This document shows, piece after piece, positions 32,879 through 38,582 of a stretch of 38,582 nucleotides of DNA. Made by a program: the position numbers and the translations under genes. Location: IMG/VR virus record IMGVR_UViG_3300020191_001507, positions 1-38,582 of that record, one strand, 5' to 3'. The stretch's first letter is position 1; each line of letters starts with the position of its first letter. The notes under the pieces are model-generated. The model searched no databases, was not told where the DNA came from, and saw only the letters and a program-made list of their open reading frames with translations. The stretch is from a virus.

Positions 32879-34175
32879 AAGGAGCAAACTCAGGGTTAGA
32901 ATCTAAAAAACTTTGATTGCGAGTCTTGTCTAAAGCACGATTAAAATTTATACAATCTTGCCAATACTCACTTAGATCTCTTGCTTTTAAAAAATTAATG
33001 TTGTCGGCCACTTGCCTCTCAGTAATAGGTATAAGCACAGGATGATCTCGTACAATCGGATAATCACGGAAGGTCTCTTGTATGGTTTGTAAGTTTTCAA
33101 TTACTTTCTCCTTTAATGCATTAGGCAATGTTTGTGCGCTTAATGGGCGTGGATAGTTTACTCTATGCGAATAAAACACAATGCCCATTTCGTTTAAAAA
33201 GTAATCTATTACTTTGTCAATTTGCATAATATTATTTGCTTGTACAGTAAACGCACCTACTACTCTATTTACATTAGGAAAGCTTTTAAACACTTTTACA
33301 TTTTCTTCAACTTCTGTAAAATCACCATTACCTCTAATATATTCATATGTGTCGTGTATACCGTCTATGCTTACATTTACAGCAATGCTACGAAACTTAG
33401 GCCAATAGTCGTGTATAGTACGTCCGCCTTTTATGCCTAGCGTAGTGCCGTTAGTAGCATATTTTAGTTCAATGTTGTCTCCATACTCTGCAAGTCTGTC
33501 TAGTATCTTATAGTGGTACGGATCCATTAACGGCTCACCACCTGCAAATTCTACACGTCTAAAGTGTGGTAGTAATTTCTCAAATGATGACCACCAGTTG
33601 TCTGAGTTATCAAACGGGCCAATATATTTGCCCGGAGTGTCAGTAAGTTTGTCGATAATTGGAATTAAGATATTGTTTTCTTTTTCGTAAAAAGGCTTTA
33701 CTTCATTCCAGTCTTTCCAACTAGTTGAATCAAGTGGGTTACACATTCGACATTTTAAATTACATAGATTGTTTAGTTTAATTTCCATAGTAGGAAGTTC
33801 AAACGGCATTGTAAAATCGTCTTGTAGTGCATCTAACGCATCTGGATATAAGTTTATACGTGCTTCGGGTATTACTCCCGCTATATGACGCTGTCGTAAG
33901 CTCTCTACACCCTGATCTTCTAAATCAAAACACGGCTTGCAAACATCAGGTCGTTCGTTGTTTAACACTTGCTGGCGAACTTCTTGCATGGATTTATTAT
34001 TCCATGCATCTTCTAAAGATTCGTTTTGGATATAACCGATCGGCTGGCTACGGCAGCACACTTTTATAGCACCGTCTTCTCGTGTTGCTAAACCTGTAAA
34101 AGGGTGCATACAAAATGTACAACTATTTGATTTGATCAATAGCCCATTCTCTCTCTTTACACCAAAAACATTCAT
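32871..34175 (-). CDS. Twitch-domain radical SAM protein, counterpart of 29705-31087
   Basis: The gene encodes 434 aa. The N-terminal twitch-like domain has CTFCMHPFTGLATREDGAIKVCC (C19, C22, C40, C41) and DVCKPCFDLEDQG (C79, C82). The radical SAM core has C138, C142 and C145 in NNLCNLKCRMCNPLDSTSW, then VEFAGGEPLMDP and VSIDG. The start is uncertain. ATG 34175 overlaps the upstream QueC-like gene by 53 nt; a TTG at 34139 still precedes the first cysteine and would shorten the overlap. The two twitch proteins are paralogous by motif but share limited identity by eye, so an old duplication is likely. Confidence 0.9.
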   Translation of the reverse strand: MNVFGVKRENGLLIKSNSCTFCMHPFTGLATREDGAIKVCCRSQPIGYIQNESLEDAWNNKSMQEVRQQVLNNERPDVCKPCFDLEDQGVESLRQRHIAGVIPEARINLYPDALDALQDDFTMPFELPTMEIKLNNLCNLKCRMCNPLDSTSWKDWNEVKPFYEKENNILIPIIDKLTDTPGKYIGPFDNSDNWWSSFEKLLPHFRRVEFAGGEPLMDPYHYKILDRLAEYGDNIELKYATNGTTLGIKGGRTIHDYWPKFRSIAVNVSIDGIHDTYEYIRGNGDFTEVEENVKVFKSFPNVNRVVGAFTVQANNIMQIDKVIDYFLNEMGIVFYSHRVNYPRPLSAQTLPNALKEKVIENLQTIQETFRDYPIVRDHPVLIPITERQVADNINFLKARDLSEYWQDCINFNRALDKTRNQSFLDSNPEFAPYV

Positions 34176-34794
34176 TACATATTGGAACAGACTGGCCTGG
34201 TGTATATGTTAAATAATCTATTTCGTCAAACTCACCTTCGCAACTTCTAGTTAAGTTTAGTAAGTCCTTAATATTATGTTCGTAGTATTGTTTTATAATC
34301 CAGTCTTTACTAGTATACACGAAAGGATGTAAAATGTCAACCCCCATATGCTTCATATGTAATGGTAAAACTCCTTCGTTACGTTCAGGAAGTGCGCCGG
34401 GTATATCTATATCTGGATTTTTGTTAACAGCAGCATACCATGCATCTAAATTATAAGTATGTGCCACCCATTCGTTATGAGCTCGTAATATTATTCTATT
34501 TCCAGGTTTAAGTGCTCCGTATTCGTCGGTAATAAATGTTGTATTAGGTTCTTCCATTTCTGGAGGAATAAAATTTTCTATATGTTCTATAGGATTTTTA
34601 AACCTTTGTCGGAACCATTCCACAACTTCGATAGCAATATACCTTTGCCATGGTCGAGTTTTCCAACAACGTATTTGTGTAGTAAAGTATATTTCTGCAT
34701 TAGTTTGTGATAATATAAGATATGATAATAACGCACTATCGGCACCGCCACTTAAACTTATTCCTATACGTTTCCAGTTTTTGCTAACATCCAT
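34123..34794 (-). CDS. PP-loop ATPase, QueC-like (7-cyano-7-deazaguanine synthase family)
   Basis: The gene encodes 223 aa. ISLSGGADSALLSYL (residues 12-26) is the PP-loop (SGGxDS) of ATP pyrophosphatases. The C-terminus has RSC185 and PIC206NEC209FWC212KERE, the four-cysteine zinc site of QueC with its CxxCxxC. QueC makes preQ0 from carboxy-deazaguanine, used in tRNA queuosine and in phage DNA 7-deazaguanine modification. No QueD, QueE, FolE or dpdA-like gene is in the window, so it could instead activate a carboxylate or amide in the radical SAM pathway. The ATG lies directly after a TAAATA promoter-like motif, consistent with leaderless translation. Confidence 0.8.
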   Translation of the reverse strand: MDVSKNWKRIGISLSGGADSALLSYLILSQTNAEIYFTTQIRCWKTRPWQRYIAIEVVEWFRQRFKNPIEHIENFIPPEMEEPNTTFITDEYGALKPGNRIILRAHNEWVAHTYNLDAWYAAVNKNPDIDIPGALPERNEGVLPLHMKHMGVDILHPFVYTSKDWIIKQYYEHNIKDLLNLTRSCEGEFDEIDYLTYTPGQSVPICNECFWCKEREWAIDQIK

Positions 34795-34798
34795 ATTT

Positions 34799-34804
34799 TA
34801 TTTA
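34799..34804 (-). promoter_or_regulatory. Possible late promoter, leftward, weak match
   Basis: TAAATA on the minus strand, preceded by G rather than TA. The predicted +1 (about 34793) falls inside the ATG at 34794, and no Shine-Dalgarno is present. The match is weaker than at the other sites and is supported mainly by its position between divergent genes. Confidence 0.4.
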
Positions 34805-34819
34805 CTTAAATTAGAGACA

Positions 34820-34827
34820 TATAAATA
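34820..34827 (+). promoter_or_regulatory. T4-type late promoter, leaderless arrangement
   Basis: An exact TATAAATA whose last base is the A of an in-frame ATG at 34827. The predicted +1 is 34833, exactly the A of the next in-frame ATG. This argues that translation starts at 34833 and is leaderless. Confidence 0.62.
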
Positions 34828-34832
34828 TGTTT

Positions 34833-35504
34833 ATGATAAAAGATACACAATATAGTGTTGATACAAAATTTATCGATCAAGCACTCGACACTACAGATTT
34901 TAATACAGGTAAACATACATTAAACAACCCTACTGGTGATTTTTTCTATGATCCTTGGGAAATATCTCCTAAGTACAAAGGAACAGTGTGGGATTGGATA
35001 TTAAGTACGCTTAGAGAACCACACGGTGAAGCAAGAATTATTACAATGGAAAGTAAGAGTAACTATGTTGGTCATAGTGATATTGATGATAGATGGCATC
35101 TAAATCTTAGCGGAATAGATTGTTATTTAATTGACATTAGTAATGAAACTATGCATAAATGTGTAAAAGACGGCAAGTGGTATTTAATGGATACAGGTGT
35201 TATACACTCAGCAGCTAATTTTGGTAATAGATACAGGCACCAGTTAGTCGTAAGAAAATTATTAAATAAAGTTAATATAACTGAAACTAAAACAATAAGA
35301 ATTGTTCCTTTAATAAAAGATTTAGACGAAGTTCGATACGAATTTGATAAAAATTTAAGTCCTGTTTTAAATAAAGCAAATAAACAATATCAAATAAGCG
35401 ATTTTAGATTAGAGAATGGATTACCCGTATTCAAGTGCGGGCAACTACTTTCTACTATAATTAAAAATAACTTAGGTACTTGTTTAGGAATGGAGACAGA
35501 ATGA
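34833..35504 (+). CDS. Putative 2OG/Fe(II) oxygenase, probably leaderless
   Basis: The gene encodes 223 aa from the ATG at 34833, two codons after an ATG at 34827 that overlaps the promoter motif. KSNYVGHSDIDDRWHLNL gives H81 and D83. DTGVIHSAANFGNRYRHQLVVR gives distal H125, with R135 or R141 as the 2-oxoglutarate-binding residue. This is the HxD...H...R set seen in the array at 23757-27338, with a different N-terminal domain and an extra C-terminal region (about 80 residues) ending near FRLENGLPVFKCGQL. The substrate is unknown. Its stop overlaps the next gene's start. Confidence 0.83.
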   Translation: MIKDTQYSVDTKFIDQALDTTDFNTGKHTLNNPTGDFFYDPWEISPKYKGTVWDWILSTLREPHGEARIITMESKSNYVGHSDIDDRWHLNLSGIDCYLIDISNETMHKCVKDGKWYLMDTGVIHSAANFGNRYRHQLVVRKLLNKVNITETKTIRIVPLIKDLDEVRYEFDKNLSPVLNKANKQYQISDFRLENGLPVFKCGQLLSTIIKNNLGTCLGMETE

Positions 35505-36058
35505 AACTTTTTATCGATAACTTAGCAGATAGAATAGATCTAGATGCGCTTATAGACACTTGCGTTAAAGCCGGTGGACATGAGCAATACGGGCCAAAGC
35601 CCATCGAAGAAGGTAAACATTATCATGAGGAGTATATACATCAAGTAAATTTAATGGAAAAGGCAGGATACTTAGGTAACGGACAATGTAGGTTTAAACA
35701 TTATTATCCTGATCAACAGTTTCCTAAAAGCATTTCTTTACAAGTTGCAGAAGCAGCAGGTGTTGAACATTTAGGAAGTTTTATAAGTAGTGTTGATCCT
35801 GGATATTGTGCACCTTGGCACACAGATATCTTTAATAATTATTATAGAGAAATGGAAGACGAAGGTGTTGATATGCGTAGATTTGTAATGTTTATCTCAA
35901 AACCGCAACCTGCTGTAGGCTTTGTAATTGAAGATGAGTGCTTTTATATGGAAAAACAGGGTAATTTATATGAATTTCCGCATATAAAAAATTGGCATGC
36001 TGGATTTAATGCAGGACTAGAAACAAAATTTATCTTCACGCTTACTGGTAGGAAGTGA
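35501..36058 (+). CDS. Putative Asp-beta-hydroxylase-like oxygenase
   Basis: The gene encodes 185 aa. The ATG at 35501 has GGAG 6 nt upstream; a TTG at 35480 is rejected. CAPWHTDIF gives H107 and D109, RRFVMFISKPQPAVGFVIED the connecting strands, and KNWHAGFNAGLETKFIFTLTGRK gives distal H166 with K176 in place of the usual arginine. The lysine could still bind 2-oxoglutarate or mark a different co-substrate. It is the second gene of a short plus-strand operon, and its 3' end overlaps the convergent B12-type radical SAM gene by 42 nt, the longest tail-to-tail overlap here. Confidence 0.82.
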   Translation: MKLFIDNLADRIDLDALIDTCVKAGGHEQYGPKPIEEGKHYHEEYIHQVNLMEKAGYLGNGQCRFKHYYPDQQFPKSISLQVAEAAGVEHLGSFISSVDPGYCAPWHTDIFNNYYREMEDEGVDMRRFVMFISKPQPAVGFVIEDECFYMEKQGNLYEFPHIKNWHAGFNAGLETKFIFTLTGRK

Positions 36059-37636
36059 TACTAATTTTTTGTGCAAGAATTTAATTAGCGGCTTGAAATA
36101 TTTTTCTTCAATCTGTTCCTTCATAAGTTGTTGTTCGTCTACACCAGACATGTATTCGTAATATTCGCGTCCAGTTTTAAAACTCATTAGTTTATTAAAA
36201 TCAAAATGATCATTGTCTATACAACTTATATAAAAGAAATTTCGTTTAAAATCTATATGAGAGTCTAATCGCTTTTGCCACTTAACTGCAAGGTCAGTTG
36301 CCTTCTCAAATGTATCAATATCAGTTCCGTCATTTTTAATCCAGCGCCACGGTACATCTTCGTATGGAAACTCATAGCCGTATTTTTCTGCTTCTAGTTC
36401 AAATGCAGCGTTAAATCTATGTTTTGTAAACTCGGTATGTTTTATTATACGTAGGGGTGTTGTGTTAATGTGTCCTACCGGTCTATCAGGTCTATCAAAA
36501 TACTTACAACTATTCTCAAATGCTTCTACAGTATCTTTTGGCAACCCGCAGATCATCCCAGTCATTATCCAAGTATCATGACCCCATACCCTAGCACACT
36601 CTTCTAACGTATCAGTAATGCGTTTGGGATCCATCCCCTTACCAATAACTTTACCTGCTTCTCTATTAAGTGTTTCTATGCCAAAATAGACTTCTCTTAT
36701 GCCTATATCTTTTGCAAGTTGAATATGATCTCTATTATTAACTATAATGTCTAATCTCATGTAGCACCAGAATGCAGGCTTAAACGGTAAACGATCAACA
36801 ACACGCTTCACCATTTGTAATTTTTCAGTACTATCATTAAACGTGTCATCTACTATTGTGTACTTCCAAGTACCAAAGCGTTTCCAATTATCCATTAGTT
36901 CATTGTATAAACATTCTTCAAATTTTAAATAATCACTTACACGTTTTTGTCCTATTAGCGGAAAACTGCAAAATTTACAATTAAATCTGCAACCTCGTCC
37001 TACTTCTAAAAGCAATGTTTCACTTGGAAGTATAAATGCTTCTGGTTCGTAATCTATCCTGCTACTCCTAAAATCCCAACTAGGCGATTGTCCTTTCTTG
37101 TCATAGTCAATAATTTTAGGATATGAACCAACATTGCCTTTTTTAAGATCTTTCATATAATCAACTATCATCGTTTCGGCATGTCCGATAAAAACATTAT
37201 CTATACCAGGAATGTTAATATACATAAACGCCTTAGCTCCGCCTAATATAATTTTACACTTAGGAGATAAACTTTTTATCTTATTAAAGTATAAGTCGAC
37301 GTTTGGTCCTGCAAACTCCATACTTAAACTGTCTAATTCATTTTCACTATTTGGATTAAATCGCATAGATGGCTTACTTGGTTCTCGATGGCTTGATGAT
37401 CCGTCTGGTAATATAAACGGAAACCATGTACTACTAAATCCTACAGCTAATGTATCTTCATTCATTGCAAGATCGAGTATTTCACAAAACCTGTCGTAAT
37501 TTATATAATTTGAAAAGTCGATTACTAGAACAGAATAACCATGCTCACGTAATTCTGTAGCAATTCTATGCGAACCACTAGCCCTAGAATAAGTTTCTAG
37601 GTCAGGCATATCTCCAAATAATATTATATCATACAT
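36017..37636 (-). CDS. B12-type radical SAM protein, distant fourth paralog
   Basis: The gene encodes 539 aa. SGSHRIATELREHGYSVLVID (residues 20-40) parallels the GPHRIA...GWDIEVVDF block of the 16175-20543 trio. The cobalamin-binding-type domain has an extra loop at residues 75-105 (SSSHREPSKPSM). Radical SAM cysteines are C216, C220 and C223 in GRGCRFNCKFCSFPLIGQ, then TIVDDTFNDSTEK, YMRLDIIV, EVYFGIETLNREAGKVIGKGM and MICGLPKDTVEAF. Shared blocks such as IGKGM show common ancestry with the trio. The ATG follows the upstream stop after one base. It sits between two oxygenase genes rather than next to the amidinotransferase, so the oxygenase and radical SAM activities may be coupled. Confidence 0.92.
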   Translation of the reverse strand: MYDIILFGDMPDLETYSRASGSHRIATELREHGYSVLVIDFSNYINYDRFCEILDLAMNEDTLAVGFSSTWFPFILPDGSSSHREPSKPSMRFNPNSENELDSLSMEFAGPNVDLYFNKIKSLSPKCKIILGGAKAFMYINIPGIDNVFIGHAETMIVDYMKDLKKGNVGSYPKIIDYDKKGQSPSWDFRSSRIDYEPEAFILPSETLLLEVGRGCRFNCKFCSFPLIGQKRVSDYLKFEECLYNELMDNWKRFGTWKYTIVDDTFNDSTEKLQMVKRVVDRLPFKPAFWCYMRLDIIVNNRDHIQLAKDIGIREVYFGIETLNREAGKVIGKGMDPKRITDTLEECARVWGHDTWIMTGMICGLPKDTVEAFENSCKYFDRPDRPVGHINTTPLRIIKHTEFTKHRFNAAFELEAEKYGYEFPYEDVPWRWIKNDGTDIDTFEKATDLAVKWQKRLDSHIDFKRNFFYISCIDNDHFDFNKLMSFKTGREYYEYMSGVDEQQLMKEQIEEKYFKPLIKFLHKKLVSLPTSKREDKFCF

Positions 37637-37637
37637 A

Positions 37638-38453
37638 CTAGTAATTATCTAAATGATCTATACCTAATTGTTTTCTAAATGATTCTGTAAACTTACCGTC
37701 TATGCGCAACCCATAAGTTGGCGACATCACTCTGTTACCACCGTGCCAGTCTTGATCATTCCAGAATGCAGCGCGAGTGTTTATACCGTGTTTCATCTTT
37801 TTATCAGGATCCCATATATAAAACTGATTCCTTGTATCTGGACGTATATGTATAAATTCGTTATTGTGTGGCTCGTACCTATCTTTAGGCCATATACCAT
37901 TATGGGCGCCTAAATCTCTATGTTCAAACGGCAATCCATCTGCTTCGCAATGAAAGAACATAACACGACCAAATGATTCAAATATCTCATTAGTTTTAAA
38001 GTCTTCTAGCCATTTCATTACATTAGGAAAGTATTCAGACTCTTCTGTTTGCTTTTTTTCACCTGGTCTGTCATCCCAGTCGCCTTCTTCATATAGAAAA
38101 TAATATATGTAAGGGTCGTATGCTTCCATTGCCATTTTCAAATAACGAGTTATTAGATTACGTTGTTTATAATCCTTAAAGTCAGTAGGCCATATTTTCA
38201 TACCTTCTATTTTTATAGGATCATCATCTGGTAGTGCTTGAAATTCTTCCATTGCAGCATATATAGGTTTCCAATTGAGAATATAACTCATATCTTTAAA
38301 TTCAAAACCAGGCTTCATCCAAGTGCCTTCTTTTGCAAACCATCTTGCTTCGGCAAATCCTCGAATTATTTCAGGTTGTAATTTTTCAAATGTCGACATA
38401 TCTATATATGGTTCTACATCAATATATGTATTACTGTTGATTCCTTTAATCAC
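37638..38453 (-). CDS. Putative 2OG/Fe(II) oxygenase, GTG start
   Basis: The gene encodes 271 aa. The GTG at 38453 has GGAAA 8 nt before it and overlaps the end of the upstream gene by 8 nt; there is no earlier ATG. GLPFEHRDLGAHN gives H178 and D180. RAAFWNDQDWHGGNRVMSPTYGLRIDGKF gives distal H237 and R250. The N-terminal half is helical and acidic (EEGDWDDRPGEKK) and without a family I recognise. It is the largest of the 11 oxygenase-like proteins. The active-site pattern is clear but the reaction is not. TAG at 37638 is followed almost at once by the radical SAM start. Confidence 0.82.
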   Translation of the reverse strand: MIKGINSNTYIDVEPYIDMSTFEKLQPEIIRGFAEARWFAKEGTWMKPGFEFKDMSYILNWKPIYAAMEEFQALPDDDPIKIEGMKIWPTDFKDYKQRNLITRYLKMAMEAYDPYIYYFLYEEGDWDDRPGEKKQTEESEYFPNVMKWLEDFKTNEIFESFGRVMFFHCEADGLPFEHRDLGAHNGIWPKDRYEPHNNEFIHIRPDTRNQFYIWDPDKKMKHGINTRAAFWNDQDWHGGNRVMSPTYGLRIDGKFTESFRKQLGIDHLDNY

Positions 38454-38582
38454 TATAAATTTCCTTTGCTTGATTTATAAAACTATCTGTATAATTTGTT
38501 CTAAAACTCTCAAAACATAAATGTTGTAGAACAACTAGTGGTTCAGGATCGTTCCAACTTATACCCATTGCTTCGACTTGTT
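38446..38582 (-). CDS. C-terminal fragment of a gene cut by the right window edge
   Basis: The minus strand is open from the window edge for 44 codons to a TAA at 38448-38446. The frame was found by reading the edge directly and has no start in the window. The residues VEAMGISWNDPEPLVVLQ, FESFRTNYTDSFINQA and KEIYSD can be read. The composition matches neighbouring coding DNA, and the stop overlaps the next GTG start by 8 nt, the coupling seen throughout. The family is not recognisable from 44 residues. Confidence 0.7.
   Translation of the reverse strand, partial: QVEAMGISWNDPEPLVVLQHLCFESFRTNYTDSFINQAKEIYSD

Noticed and set aside
1-38582. Bacterial chromosomal biosynthetic gene cluster instead of phage
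   Set aside because: Not excluded, but gene overlap density, T4-type late motifs, a tail-fibre-like protein and phage-type families favour a phage. There are no transporters, NRPS/PKS genes, regulators or resistance genes typical of bacterial clusters.
1-38582. tRNA genes, CRISPR arrays, insertion sequences, attachment sites
   Set aside because: Nearly all bases are coding and the few gaps (at most 102 nt) show no cloverleaf, regular repeats or terminal inverted repeats with a transposase.

Overview
The window looks like part of a large, AT-rich, T4-like marine phage genome, or a prophage or metagenomic fragment of one. No terminase, capsid, polymerase or integrase gene is present, so this is an inference. 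It rests on four observations: 46 tightly packed genes, mostly with 1-50 nt overlaps and almost no spacers; one tail-fibre-like gene (21849-22805); several gene families typical of the accessory regions of marine T4-like phages; and T4-type late-promoter motifs (TATAAATA and variants) in nearly every real intergenic gap. There are no tRNA or rRNA genes, IS elements or CRISPR arrays. Genes run in blocks of alternating strand that diverge from shared promoter palindromes and converge with overlapping 3' ends.

Layout. (A) 1-9153, plus strand: a sugar or surface-polysaccharide-type cassette. It holds a radical SAM gene cut by the left edge, a glycosyltransferase-like protein, an NAD-dependent epimerase, a conserved unknown, an SGNH-like protein, a stand-alone E1-beta-like TPP (Pyr) domain, separate HldE-like adenylyltransferase and kinase genes, a cupin, a small HAD phosphatase, a phage-type putative glycosyltransferase, a radical SAM enzyme and a methyltransferase. 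(B) 9135-13891, minus: oxygenase, SGNH protein, a Tes/MJ0619-like radical SAM enzyme and a B12-type radical SAM enzyme. (C) 13931-20543: a class III aminotransferase (plus) converging on an amidinotransferase that follows three tandem paralogous B12-type radical SAM genes (minus). (D) 20594-22805, plus: oxygenase, methyltransferase, tail-fibre-like protein. (E) 22790-28587, minus: nitroreductase, an Asp-hydroxylase-like oxygenase, a tandem family of five related oxygenases with an SGNH gene inserted, an unknown protein and a 65-aa protein. (F) 28630-34794: a mirror-image pair of radical SAM modules meeting tail to tail, plus a QueC-like ATPase. (G) 34833-38582: two more oxygenases, a fourth member of the tandem B12-type radical SAM family, another oxygenase and a gene cut by the right edge.

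The striking property is enzyme density: I count 13 radical SAM proteins (Cx3Cx2C visible in each) and 11 proteins with an HxD/H...H...R/K arrangement of 2-oxoglutarate/Fe(II) or Asp-beta-hydroxylase-like oxygenases, together with an amidinotransferase, a PLP aminotransferase, a nitroreductase, two methyltransferases and three SGNH proteins. Together they look like a multi-step chemical modification island. It could decorate a surface glycan or the phage tail fibre, or make a small guanidino/amino compound. The product cannot be read from sequence.

A second unusual property is regulatory. At several boundaries the late-promoter motif sits so close to the gene that the predicted transcription start falls on or within about 3 nt of the start codon, implying leaderless late mRNAs. 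The gene on the opposite strand of the same promoter often keeps a short leader with a Shine-Dalgarno sequence.
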